From Formosimonas limnophila (GTDB lineage: Bacteria > Pseudomonadota > Gammaproteobacteria > Burkholderiales > Burkholderiaceae): a stretch of 44,876 bases of DNA. The first letter of the stretch is position 1. Each line of letters starts with the position of its first letter. Both the position numbers and the translations under genes were made by a program. This document shows positions 25,936-33,432 of this stretch, in pieces. The notes beneath the pieces were generated by a model. It did no database searches. It was not told the DNA's origin and was given only the letters and a program-made list of their open reading frames with translations. The stretch is from positions 1 through 44,876 of the forward strand of contig NZ_BMZG01000013.1 of the NCBI RefSeq assembly GCF_014652675.1. The letters run 5' to 3'.

Positions 25936-26436
25936 TTAGAGACTGTCTGTGGGCATCCACGGTAAATCGGTCGCACCCATGTCGATGCCGCGTTGCGAGA
26001 GCAGTGTGGTGACTTGGCCTCGGTGATGGGTTTGGTGGTTAAAGAAATGGGTGACAGCGATATCCATATTCAGGGTTTTGGGCTGTGGATTGACCACGCT
26101 GGTGTAATGCAGGGTCGTTTGTAAACGCTCTAGTGTGACAGAGTCTGCCCACAATACAATTTCTTCGTCCAATCGTTCACGTGCCATTTTGAGTGTTGTG
26201 AAGTCAGAGTAAATGATGGCATTTAGTTGTTGATATGGACTACTCTGATTCGTGAATCTCGCCATCCAAACACTGTCGTCGATGGAGAGGTGATTGAGTG
26301 TGCCGATAATGGATTTGAAGTACGCACCACAGTCTTCGCTTAATTGCTCATCCGTGAGTTCACGGCATGTCTCGTATAAGCGCCTATTCATCCAGCGATT
26401 GTATTGTGCGGGTGTCTTGGCAAGGTTGGCCGTCAT
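25936..26436 (-). CDS. DinB family protein
   Basis: From ATG 26436 (GGGGA ribosome site 5 bases upstream) the protein has 166 residues: MTANLAKTPAQYNRWMNRRLYETC, then IIGTLNHLSIDDSVWMARF and a late VTHFFNHQTHHRGQV. The His in LNHLSIDD and the two in the His-x-x-x-His-Arg-Gly motif match the metal triad of DinB four-helix bundles. Some DinB members are bacillithiol- or mycothiol-dependent transferases; the activity of this group is unknown. A longer reading from 26619 adds 61 basic residues and overlaps the LysR gene, so it is rejected. It probably shares a transcript with the DUF1415 gene. Confidence 0.88.
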   Translation of the reverse strand: MTANLAKTPAQYNRWMNRRLYETCRELTDEQLSEDCGAYFKSIIGTLNHLSIDDSVWMARFTNQSSPYQQLNAIIYSDFTTLKMARERLDEEIVLWADSVTLERLQTTLHYTSVVNPQPKTLNMDIAVTHFFNHQTHHRGQVTTLLSQRGIDMGATDLPWMPTDSL

Positions 26437-26609
26437 GGCATTCCCCTTTTGGTGTGGTTGGCTTGTTTGTTGCTGTGATTCTAAGCCCAAATGACGGTGT
26501 TGGGAAGTCGCAGCTCTTTGAGGTGTATTTAAAAAAGTTTTGAGTGTGGTTTTTGGGCGACGGTGGTTACAATGTTTCAATTTCGTTAAAGACCACACGC
26601 CCAACGCGA

Positions 26610-27515
26610 TTACAACCAATGCTGTGGCGAAATTTGTTTGAATTGCTCACGCCACCATGCCATTGCCCGACCTGCTGTCGCACTACGCCAAGCGAGGTAT
26701 AGGGTTTCGTTTTCGCGGGTTTGTTCGACAGGCAATTCGACGAGGCTGCCGTCATTGAGTGCAGCTTGTGCTGTGGCACGGGGTAGGAATCCGTGACCTA
26801 AACCCGCTATTTGTAAGGCGATTTTGCAGTCTATATTTGGTACTGTGATGTGTTTTTGTCCAGATAGTAGCCTTGCTGTTCTGGTGGGGAGGCTGCGAGC
26901 GCTATCAGCCACGACGATGGCGGTGTGTTCTCTCAGGTCATTGGGTGTTAGCGTTCGCTGCGTCTGTGTGAGCGTGTGCGTGGGGGCGACGCAGAAGGCA
27001 AAAGGGATGCTGGCTAATGTGGCGGTTTGATAACCCATACTATGTGCCCATGAGTGAACCTCACCTCCAACAATAATCAGATCCGCGCGATTGTCTCGCA
27101 GTGCTTCCCATGCTCCCGACATGACTTCATGGCTCAGACGAAGTCGTGTGCCACAGTTGAGTGCTTCAAATGTGGCGATGAGTGGAATCAACGTTTCAAT
27201 GGGGACTATCGAATCAATGGAGATGCGAAGCTCAGACTCAAAACCTGTGGCGATGCTTTGAAGACGACCTTCTAAGTCCTGAGCAACCCGCAGTAAAAAC
27301 CGTCCTTCACGGAGCAGCTCTAAACCTGCTGGCGTGAGTGATGCGCGGGAGCCGTTGCGTTCGAACAGTGAGATGCCCAACTGTTCTTCTAATTTGTTCA
27401 CTGTGTATGATATGGCCGAAGGTACTTTGGATAAGTGTTCGGCAGCGGCTGAAAATGAGCCGTAGCGGTCAATGGCATCTATGACGGAGATGGCATCTAA
27501 ATTTAGTTTACTCAT
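26610..27515 (-). CDS. LysR family transcriptional regulator
   Basis: The 301-residue protein has an N-terminal winged helix-turn-helix (IDAIDRYGSFSAAAEHLSKVPSAISYTVNKLEEQLGISLFER, given here only as a region at about residues 12-54) and a C-terminal periplasmic-binding-like effector domain. These regulators usually control a divergent or nearby gene together with a small-molecule ligand. The divergent neighbour, 335 bases away, is the unusual MBL-fold gene. DinB and DUF1415 genes follow on the same strand. Two TGTTC repeats (27520-27524 and 27538-27542) just upstream of the start are possible operator pieces. Target and ligand are not known. Confidence 0.92.
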   Translation of the reverse strand: MSKLNLDAISVIDAIDRYGSFSAAAEHLSKVPSAISYTVNKLEEQLGISLFERNGSRASLTPAGLELLREGRFLLRVAQDLEGRLQSIATGFESELRISIDSIVPIETLIPLIATFEALNCGTRLRLSHEVMSGAWEALRDNRADLIIVGGEVHSWAHSMGYQTATLASIPFAFCVAPTHTLTQTQRTLTPNDLREHTAIVVADSARSLPTRTARLLSGQKHITVPNIDCKIALQIAGLGHGFLPRATAQAALNDGSLVELPVEQTRENETLYLAWRSATAGRAMAWWREQFKQISPQHWL

Positions 27516-27850
27516 AGTATGTTCGATTTATTTGATTGTTCAATGCAAAATATTTTAAGTTTCGGCGATACTTTCTTCTTATAATGTAAACCATGCTTGA
27601 TAAAAAGCTTGAAAAGTGCGAGTCTGTTTTGTCAGTGGTTTGGGTTAAAAAGCTTAATCAAGTGGCGCATTATGAAAATCGCAATAAAATCAAAAGGATG
27701 GCCAGTGTTTTTATTTTGATGCTCATTGGAATACGATTGTAATTCAATATGGGTCTTTGGTAGAGATATTAATTTCGCATTTTTTCGGCTGTTTTGTTGT
27801 GTTTTTTAAGTAGGGTGGTCATCAATTTTTTTGAATGCTAAGGATTTTTT
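27516..27850. other. 335-bp divergent intergenic region, LysR gene to MBL gene
   Basis: A/T-rich spacer between two divergent genes, expected to hold both promoters. I see a TGTTC direct pair near the LysR start and a TAAGGA ribosome site before the MBL ATG. A 49-codon open frame (27593-27742) is present without a ribosome site, so I do not call it. No terminator or clear -35/-10 pair could be fixed. Confidence 0.5.
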
Positions 27851-28840
27851 ATGAAACATGTTTTGACTAAACTCGTGCTCAGCACAGCTGCAACTCTTGC
27901 GCTCACAGCACATGTTGCCCAAGCACAAGAACCCGTTTGGGATGGTAATAAGGTTGTGCTTGAGTCTGAGCAATTGGCACCGAATATTTTTGCGTATTAC
28001 GCAAACGATGCTGTTAAGTTGAGCAAACAAGGCAAGCCTGTTGCCACCAGTGGTGGTTTCATTGTTGGGGAAAAAGGGGTGTTGCTCATCGAGACAATGC
28101 TCAATAAGCGTTTGAGTCAACAAGTATTGGATTTAATCGCCAAACAAACCAAAAAACCGATTCTTTACGCTTTGAACACCAGTGCGCATGGGGATCATTC
28201 TTATGGCAATATGTATTTGCCCAAAGGCGTTAAAATTGTTCAACATGCCAACACCAGCATGTACATCCATCAGCATTTCAAAGCAGATACAGAGTTTATG
28301 ATTCAAAACTTTGGTAAAGGCCGTGGCATTGAAGACATTCGCCCGACAGATGCCGATGTTTTGGTGGGCAGTAACGGTAAAATTACGCTGGATTTGGGTG
28401 GTGTGCGAGTTGATGTGATTGACTTTGGTTTTGCTCAAACAGGTGGTGATTTATTTGTCTGGTATGAAAACGATAAAATTTTGTGGGCGGGCAATGCGAT
28501 TATCGCGCCAAAGCCTGCATTGCCGTGGCTGCTTGACGGTCATTTGGTTGAGACACTCAGCACGCTTCAAAAAGTCTACGATTTTTTACCTGATGATGCC
28601 AGAGTCGTGCCAGGTCACGGTCCTGTGATGGGCAAAACGGATATCAAGTGGCACATTGATTACTTAGCTGCCATTAAATCTCGCGTTCAAGCGGCGATTG
28701 ACAAAGGTTTGACGCTTGAGCAAACTGTCGCTCAGGTGAGCATGGATGATTTTCGTGGCTATGCGCTGTTTGACTGGGTCAACCCTAGGTTGAATGTTCC
28801 TGCCGCTTACAAGGACTTGACGATGGCGCACCAAAAATAA
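27851..28840 (+). CDS. secreted metallo-beta-lactamase-fold protein with altered metal ligands
   Basis: The 329-residue protein has a signal peptide (MKHVLTKLVLSTAATLALTAHVAQAQ) and the MBL fold. The usual His-x-His-x-Asp-His motif reads Ser-Ala-His-Gly-Asp-His (residues 111-116), so the first His is Ser. The next ligand, normally His in GHTxGD, is Gln196 (FAQTGGD). The bridging Asp of AGD is Asn215 (LWAGN). The last His is kept in VVPGHGPVM (His256). The rest of the fold is well preserved (NTSAHGDHSYGN, LPWLLDGH), so this looks like a subfamily with a different metal site, not a decaying gene. Substrate unknown; possible roles are a modified-site hydrolase or a binding protein. A TAAGGA ribosome site is present. 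The divergent LysR gene may regulate it. Confidence 0.9.
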   Translation: MKHVLTKLVLSTAATLALTAHVAQAQEPVWDGNKVVLESEQLAPNIFAYYANDAVKLSKQGKPVATSGGFIVGEKGVLLIETMLNKRLSQQVLDLIAKQTKKPILYALNTSAHGDHSYGNMYLPKGVKIVQHANTSMYIHQHFKADTEFMIQNFGKGRGIEDIRPTDADVLVGSNGKITLDLGGVRVDVIDFGFAQTGGDLFVWYENDKILWAGNAIIAPKPALPWLLDGHLVETLSTLQKVYDFLPDDARVVPGHGPVMGKTDIKWHIDYLAAIKSRVQAAIDKGLTLEQTVAQVSMDDFRGYALFDWVNPRLNVPAAYKDLTMAHQK

Positions 28841-28923
28841 GAAATATCTAACCTTAACCTATTGATTGGGCTCTAATAGCGATTAAGTCATTGTGGGTTT
28901 GCTCACGCAACCTTCTCGTTCTT

Positions 28924-28969
28924 AAAAAACACGGGAAAAATGGGTTTTCACCTTTTCTCGTGTTTTTTT
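28924..28969. terminator. rho-independent terminator after the MBL gene
   Basis: AAAAAACACGGGAAAA and TTTTCTCGTGTTTTTTT pair over about 16 positions with one G-U, a 13-base loop and A- and T-runs on the outside. It lies about 85 bases after the MBL stop. Confidence 0.82.
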
Positions 28970-29135
28970 ATAACTATTCATCGGTGTTGAAAGGAAGCTG
29001 TATAAAGTTGATTGTCCGTCTTGAGTCTCTCGCCTTTAATTGCTATACTTTTTGCGCTGTGCCATGAGATTTTCTTGAAATGGTTCAGAAAAATAGAGTT
29101 GTGTATTAAAAAACAATTGATAAGGAGATAAAGTT

Positions 29136-29504
29136 ATGAAAATTCGTTTAGGCATGTTGGTGGTGGGTATTTTTGTCGGTGGCGTGGCGATGGCTAAATC
29201 GACAGATACCAACAAGGATGGCAACTTTAGTCGAGAGGAATTGTTGGCGGCATCTTATGAAAAAGCGGAGAAAAAATTCAAAAAAGCCGATGTCAACGGT
29301 GATGGTCGCGTCACCATGGATGAGATTAAAGGCAAAAAACTGACTGTAGCAAAAGGCGCAGACCAAAATAAAGACGGCATGATTACGTGGGATGAATACA
29401 AAGCTCATTCGGCACAAGGGGTGGACAAACGTTTGGCCAAAAAAGACACCAATGGCGACGGTATGCTCAGTAAAGAAGAGCGTTCACGCAAGAAAAAATC
29501 ATAG
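29136..29504 (+). CDS. exported four-EF-hand calcium-binding protein
   Basis: The 122-residue protein has a signal peptide (MKIRLGMLVVGIFVGGVAMA) and four consensus EF-hand loops: DTNKDGNFSREE, DVNGDGRVTMDE, DQNKDGMITWDE and DTNGDGMLSKEE. Each has Asp at 1, Asn at 3, Asp at 5, Gly at 6 and Glu at 12, so all four should bind calcium. The C-terminus is very basic (RSRKKKS). Start: AAGGAG ribosome site. Its role is unknown; calcium buffering or sensing in the periplasm is inference. It stands alone, with a terminator following and recA beyond. Confidence 0.88.
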   Translation: MKIRLGMLVVGIFVGGVAMAKSTDTNKDGNFSREELLAASYEKAEKKFKKADVNGDGRVTMDEIKGKKLTVAKGADQNKDGMITWDEYKAHSAQGVDKRLAKKDTNGDGMLSKEERSRKKKS

Positions 29505-29530
29505 GCGTGAGTTGTCGTGGTGCTGTTTCA

Positions 29531-29568
29531 AGCCCTTATCTGAACAATTCTTCTGATAAGGGCTTTTT
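29531..29568 (+). terminator. rho-independent terminator after the EF-hand gene
   Basis: AGCCCTTATC (29531-29540) and GATAAGGGCT (29555-29564) form a perfect 10-bp stem with a T-run following. It is 26 bases past the EF-hand stop and before recA. Confidence 0.88.
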
Positions 29569-29647
29569 GTATGGATTTATGTTAGAGTGCGGATTCTAAT
29601 AATGTGTTAAAACCCCCGAAAACTTCATCGAAAAAGGATACCAAATC

Positions 29648-30775
29648 ATGGCAAGAGGCGATAGCAAACCAGCAGTTCAACAAAACACTGGTGACGAAAA
29701 AGCCAAGGCATTGGCCGCCGCATTGGCGCAAATTGAAAAACAATTTGGCAAAGGCTCCATTATGCGCTTGGGCGATTCAGCCGATAAGCCTGATGTTCAA
29801 GTGGTCTCAACTGGTTCGTTGGGGTTGGACGTTGCGCTGGGCGTGGGTGGTTTGCCGCGCGGACGCGTGATTGAGATTTATGGTCCAGAGTCATCTGGTA
29901 AAACCACGCTCACCTTGCATGTGGTTGCTGAAATGCAAAAACTCGGTGGAACGTGTGCGTTTGTCGATGCCGAACATGCTTTGGATGTGGCGTATGCCGA
30001 GAAGCTGGGTGTGAATTTGACAGAGTTGCTGGTGTCTCAGCCTGATACAGGCGAGCAAGCGCTTGAAATCGTTGATGCTTTGGTGCGTTCAGGCTCTATT
30101 GACCTGATTGTCGTCGACTCTGTGGCGGCATTGGTGCCGCGTGCCGAGATTGAGGGCGATATGGGAGATTCGTTACCTGGTTTACAAGCACGTCTCATGA
30201 GCCAAGCATTACGTAAATTAACCGCATCGATTAATCGCAGTAACTGTACTGTGATTTTCATCAATCAAATCCGTATGAAAATTGGTGTCATGTTTGGTTC
30301 GCCAGAGACGACCACGGGTGGTAATGCCCTGAAGTTCTACGCCTCTGTGCGCATGGACATCCGTCGCATTGGCTCGTTGAAAAAAGGCGATGAAATTGTC
30401 GGTAATGAGACTCGCGTCAAAGTCGTTAAAAACAAAGTCGCTCCTCCATTCAAAGAAGTGATTTTTGATATTATCTACGGTGAAGGTATCTCGCGCGAAG
30501 GCGAAATCATTGATATGGCAGTCGAAGCAAAAATCATGGATAAATCAGGCGCATGGTACAGCTATGGCAAAGAGCGTGTGGGACAAGGTCGCGACAACGC
30601 CCGTGAGTTCTTGCGTCAAAATCCTGAATTGTCGGTCGAGATTGAGAATTTGGTTCGAGACCACCTCGGTGTTAAATCACGCGCTGTGATGCGTGCGTTG
30701 AAAGAGGAGCCCAAGTCAAAATCAACCAAAGCAGCGAAAGTAGAAGAAATGCCTGCTGAAGATGATCCTGTGTAG
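29648..30775 (+). CDS. recA: recombinase RecA
   Basis: RecA forms filaments on single-stranded DNA, catalyses strand exchange and triggers SOS self-cleavage. The 375-residue protein has the Walker A motif GPESSGKTT (residues 79-87), the VDAEHALD segment, the Walker B stretch [12 protein letters not shown], the L1 region [22 protein letters not shown] and the L2 region [20 protein letters not shown]. The C-terminal tail is rich in Lys and Glu as usual. The gene ends with TAG, showing amber is an ordinary stop here. I found no clear CTGT-N8-ACAG SOS box upstream. recX is not adjacent: a terminator and a convergent gene follow. Confidence 0.98.
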   Translation: MARGDSKPAVQQNTGDEKAKALAAALAQIEKQFGKGSIMRLGDSADKPDVQVVSTGSLGLDVALGVGGLPRGRVIEIYGPESSGKTTLTLHVVAEMQKLGGTCAFVDAEHALDVAYAEKLGVNLTELLVSQPDTGEQALEIVDALVRSGSIDLIVVDSVAALVPRAEIEGDMGDSLPGLQARLMSQALRKLTASINRSNCTVIFINQIRMKIGVMFGSPETTTGGNALKFYASVRMDIRRIGSLKKGDEIVGNETRVKVVKNKVAPPFKEVIFDIIYGEGISREGEIIDMAVEAKIMDKSGAWYSYGKERVGQGRDNAREFLRQNPELSVEIENLVRDHLGVKSRAVMRALKEEPKSKSTKAAKVEEMPAEDDPV

Positions 30776-30797
30776 TATTTGATTCAATGCATTTAAA

Positions 30798-30824
30798 AAG
30801 CCTGCGGTCATCGCAGGCTTTTTT
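30798..30824 (+). terminator. rho-independent terminator after recA
   Basis: AAGCCTGCG (30798-30806) and CGCAGGCTT (30812-30820) form a perfect 9-bp stem with a 5-base loop and a T-run. It lies 22 bases after the recA stop. Confidence 0.9.
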
Positions 30825-30838
30825 GCGTGGGGATGTGA

Positions 30839-31204
30839 TTAATGAGGGTGGCTGACAACCGCTTTTCGATAGCGTTCGCGCTCATGCTCAACGAGGTCAA
30901 TGCAGTACTGGGTGTGAACGCCATTGGGCGCTGGAATCAAGGCTTGGGTTCTGCTCAGCAATGCATCTGCGATGGCATCTCGTGTTTCGATGCTGCGGCC
31001 AGAAAGTAAGCCGAGCTTAATGATGACGAAGGCGCGAGGTTCAGTGCTGATCCCAATCATAAAGTCTGTCATGCAGATGGCACGGCTTTTGATATCGGCT
31101 TCGGAGAATTGTTTGGAGTCGATTAGGGTGCGATTTAGCTCAGTGAGGACGTGTTGTTTGTCGAACGACAGGTTTGGTGTGTATTCGAGTGTGAGTGTGG
31201 GCAT
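30839..31204 (-). CDS. 5-carboxymethyl-2-hydroxymuconate isomerase-like (tautomerase) protein
   Basis: The 121-residue protein begins MPTLTLEYTPNL; Pro2 is the catalytic base of the tautomerase superfamily after Met removal. The phrases FSEADIKSRAI, AFVIIKLGLLSGRS and ETRDAIADAL match the CHMI family (HpaF), which isomerises 5-carboxymethyl-2-hydroxymuconate in homoprotocatechuate breakdown. No other hpa genes are nearby, so participation in that pathway is unsupported; standalone homologues are common and of uncertain role. It is convergent with recA and lies downstream of the qmcA operon terminator. Confidence 0.85.
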   Translation of the reverse strand: MPTLTLEYTPNLSFDKQHVLTELNRTLIDSKQFSEADIKSRAICMTDFMIGISTEPRAFVIIKLGLLSGRSIETRDAIADALLSRTQALIPAPNGVHTQYCIDLVEHERERYRKAVVSHPH

Positions 31205-31223
31205 GGTGTTTTGTTTCTCTGTT

Positions 31224-31252
31224 TAAAAATCGCAGCCCGTATGGGCTGCGAT
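31224..31252 (-). terminator. rho-independent terminator for the nfeD-qmcA unit
   Basis: ATCGCAGCCC (31229-31238) and GGGCTGCGAT (31243-31252) form a perfect 10-bp stem with a GTAT loop. On the minus strand it is followed by five T. It lies about 45 bases after the qmcA stop. Confidence 0.88.
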
Positions 31253-31296
31253 CCTTTGATCACTATTACGGCATGTTTGTTTGCGGCAAAGCCGAT

Positions 31297-32214
31297 TTAT
31301 TGCTTTTGAGTTTCGACGATTTTCATGGCGCTGGCAATTAGTGTTGAAATATCGCCCATGTTCGCAGGCACAATCAATGTATTGTTTTTGCTGGCCATGT
31401 TTTGGAAGGCTTGGACGTATTGTTCGGCTACTTTGAGGTTCATCGCGGTTTGGCCGCCAGTCGCTTGTGTGGCTTCACCGATTTGGCGCAGGGCTGAGGC
31501 ATTGGCTTCGGCAACGGACAAAATCGCGGCGGCTTCACCCTGAGCTTTGTTGATGGCGGCTTGTTTTTCACCTTCTGAGCGTTGGATGAAGGCTTCGCGC
31601 TCACCTGTGGCGATGTTGATTTGCTCTTGTTTACGGCCTTCAGAAGCTGCAATCAATGCGCGTTTTTCACGTTCGGCGGTGATTTGTGCCTGCATAGCGT
31701 GCAAAATAGCCGCTGGTGGTACGAGGTCTTTGATTTCGTAACGCAAGACTTTGACCCCCCAGTTGGTGGCGGCTTCGTCAAGAGCATTGACCACTTGAGC
31801 ATTGATGACTTCGCGTTCTTCGAAAGTTTTATCGAGCTCGAGGCGGCCGATGACACTACGCAAACTGGTTTGAGCCAGCTGTGTGATGGCAAAGATAAAG
31901 TTTGACGAACCGTAAGATGCTTTCATCGGATCGGTGACTTGAAAGTAAATCACCCCGTCTACTTGCAGTTGGGTGTTGTCTTTGGTGATGCAAACTTGGC
32001 TCGGTACATCCATGGGGATTTCTTTGAGCGAGTGGCGGTAAGCGACACGGTCAATGAATGGGATGATGATGTTCAAGCCAGGTAATAACGTTCGGTTGTA
32101 TTTACCAAAGCGTTCAAGCACCCAAGCATTTTGTTGTGGCACGACTTTGACAGCTTGCAAGACAAAAACAACGGCAAGTACGAGGATGATGAGTGGGAAT
32201 GTAATGAATTCCAT
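31297..32214 (-). CDS. qmcA: SPFH/Band 7 (stomatin-like, QmcA-type) membrane protein
   Basis: The 305-residue protein has an N-terminal membrane anchor (FITFPLIILVLAVVFVLQAV). The SPFH/band-7 domain follows (VPQQNAWVLERFGKYNRTLLPGLNIIIPF, given here as a region at about residues 26-55, then DVPSQVCITKDN and LRSVIGRLELDKTFEER). A coiled-coil, Ala/Glu-rich region with SEGRKQEQINIATGEREA and VAEANASALRQIGEA comes next. These proteins form membrane microdomain cages with NfeD partners. A GGAGA ribosome site precedes the ATG. The nfeD gene is 29 bases upstream on the same strand, the standard pairing, and a terminator follows. Confidence 0.94.
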   Translation of the reverse strand: MEFITFPLIILVLAVVFVLQAVKVVPQQNAWVLERFGKYNRTLLPGLNIIIPFIDRVAYRHSLKEIPMDVPSQVCITKDNTQLQVDGVIYFQVTDPMKASYGSSNFIFAITQLAQTSLRSVIGRLELDKTFEEREVINAQVVNALDEAATNWGVKVLRYEIKDLVPPAAILHAMQAQITAEREKRALIAASEGRKQEQINIATGEREAFIQRSEGEKQAAINKAQGEAAAILSVAEANASALRQIGEATQATGGQTAMNLKVAEQYVQAFQNMASKNNTLIVPANMGDISTLIASAMKIVETQKQ

Positions 32215-32243
32215 GGAAGTCTCCTTGATTAATTAGACGGGTT

Positions 32244-32663
32244 TCAAATGGGTTGAACCAACAATCGTGTGCCATCAAGACGCACAATCCGATAAGCACC
32301 TTCTGTGGGCTTCTCTGTTGGGTGGGTTAGTGTGACTTGCCAATTTGTTCCGCGATAACTGGTATGGCCGACACCATCTTGCCAGTTGACCACTTGAACT
32401 ATGGCGCCAGCATCCAAGTCATCAACTTGCGTTTTGGTGTTGGGCTGAAGATTGAGTTGTTTACGGTAGCGTCGCACCAACCACACAAGCACTGTAGCGC
32501 AGACCAAGTAAATCAGTGACTGCGTGAAAAATGATGCGCCAAGTCGATCTGCCACCCACGCTGGGATGGTGGCGATAGCCAGCATCAGTAAATAAAATGT
32601 GCCTGTGGTCAGCTCAACCGCGAGCAGTATCGCCCCAACGATTAACCAAGCATATGTGAACAT
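32244..32663 (-). CDS. NfeD family membrane protein
   Basis: The 139-residue protein has two or three N-terminal hydrophobic segments (YAWLIVGAILLAVELTTGTF, LLMLAIATIPAWVADRLG, SLIYLVCATVLVWLV) and a small C-terminal OB-fold-like domain with GHTSYRGTNWQV and GAYRIVRLDGTRLLV. That is the short NfeD type lacking the serine-protease domain. Short NfeD proteins pair with QmcA-like SPFH proteins. It precedes qmcA by 29 bases on the same strand. A GGAGA ribosome site lies 5 bases before the ATG. Confidence 0.9.
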   Translation of the reverse strand: MFTYAWLIVGAILLAVELTTGTFYLLMLAIATIPAWVADRLGASFFTQSLIYLVCATVLVWLVRRYRKQLNLQPNTKTQVDDLDAGAIVQVVNWQDGVGHTSYRGTNWQVTLTHPTEKPTEGAYRIVRLDGTRLLVQPI

Positions 32664-32778
32664 GTCGTTCTCCTGTGTCTTTGGATCCTGATTTGATTAT
32701 AGACTGTATTGACCGCCTGTGTTTGCTTGGCCTCGGTCTATATTTTCTCAAACAACCGTTTGTTTCGGAACGGTGCGC

Positions 32779-32813
32779 AAAAAAAAGCGAAACCCGTCGG
32801 TTTCGCTTTTTTT
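32779..32813. terminator. terminator downstream of rpsT
   Basis: GCGAAACC (32787-32794) and GGTTTCGC (32799-32806) form an 8-bp stem with a CGTC loop, flanked by A- and T-runs so that it works in both directions. It lies about 40 bases beyond the rpsT stop, on the minus-strand path. Confidence 0.88.
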
Positions 32814-32849
32814 GTGTAGAGCACTGCGTGCTCAACAAACATGACTCGC

Positions 32850-33122
32850 TTACGCAGCCAATGCCAATGCTTTAACATTGGCGTTCAAGCGGCTCTTGTG
32901 GCGAGCGGCTTTGTTTTTGTGAACGATTTTTTTGTCGGCGATTGAGTCGATGATTTTCATCGCGCTTTGTAATGCAGCGGCCGCAGCGACTTTGTCACCA
33001 GCAGTGACAGCTTTACGAACAGATTTAACTGCTGTGCGGTATTGCGAACGCAAAGATGAGTTGTGTGCGTTGAGTTTGACGGCTTGACGCGCGCGTTTGC
33101 GAGCTTGAGCTGAATTTGCCAT
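32850..33122 (-). CDS. rpsT: 30S ribosomal protein S20
   Basis: S20 is a small basic protein that binds 16S rRNA early in assembly. The 90 residues begin [30 protein letters not shown] and end with the [18 protein letters not shown] region typical of S20. A GGAACC ribosome site lies 5 bases upstream. It is transcribed away from murJ, which starts 310 bases away in the opposite direction; this rpsT/murJ divergent pair is common in proteobacteria. Confidence 0.97.
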   Translation of the reverse strand: MANSAQARKRARQAVKLNAHNSSLRSQYRTAVKSVRKAVTAGDKVAAAAALQSAMKIIDSIADKKIVHKNKAARHKSRLNANVKALALAA

Positions 33123-33432
33123 TTTTAAGGGTTCCTTAATACTTGTGAATTGAAAATCGATTTTCTGGATTCTTGATGCGATGAAATACGCGCTTTGCGC
33201 AAAACGCGCGGCTCACTTTTTTCGCGGCTCTTTGTGTGTTTAAATGGCGTTTAGGCCATAAAAATTAAGGGCGTTTCAAGAAAATAGCTGTAAAATATAC
33301 CATTTTTCGGCGATTGACGCAACGACTTTTACGTTTCGTTGGTTTTGTGGTCGGTTGTGCTGTGAAAAATTGTGGTTTTTTGCCATGATTTTTGTGTGGT
33401 GCTCTTTGCTGTTTGATTAAATAAGTGATTTC
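33123..33432. other. 310-bp divergent promoter region, rpsT to murJ
   Basis: No gene or hairpin terminator is recognisable. It must hold the divergent promoters of rpsT and murJ. Sequence near 33183-33212 is rich in GCGC and AAAACGCGC runs, and a T-rich stretch precedes murJ. Exact promoter elements could not be assigned. Confidence 0.5.

Noticed and set aside
27593-27742. A 49-codon frame (MLDKKLEKCESVLSVVW...) in the LysR-MBL spacer
   Set aside because: No ribosome site, no recognisable similarity, and it could arise by chance in an A/T-rich spacer.
29505-29647. LexA (SOS) box before recA
   Set aside because: No CTGT-N8-ACAG or close variant was seen; the SOS operator may differ in this organism.
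5917-30775. Reassignment of UAG to an amino acid, suggested by TAG in several genes
   Set aside because: recA and the TolC-type gene end in TAG, RF1 (prfA) is present with intact motifs, and the interrupted positions call for different residues. Independent nonsense mutations are simpler.
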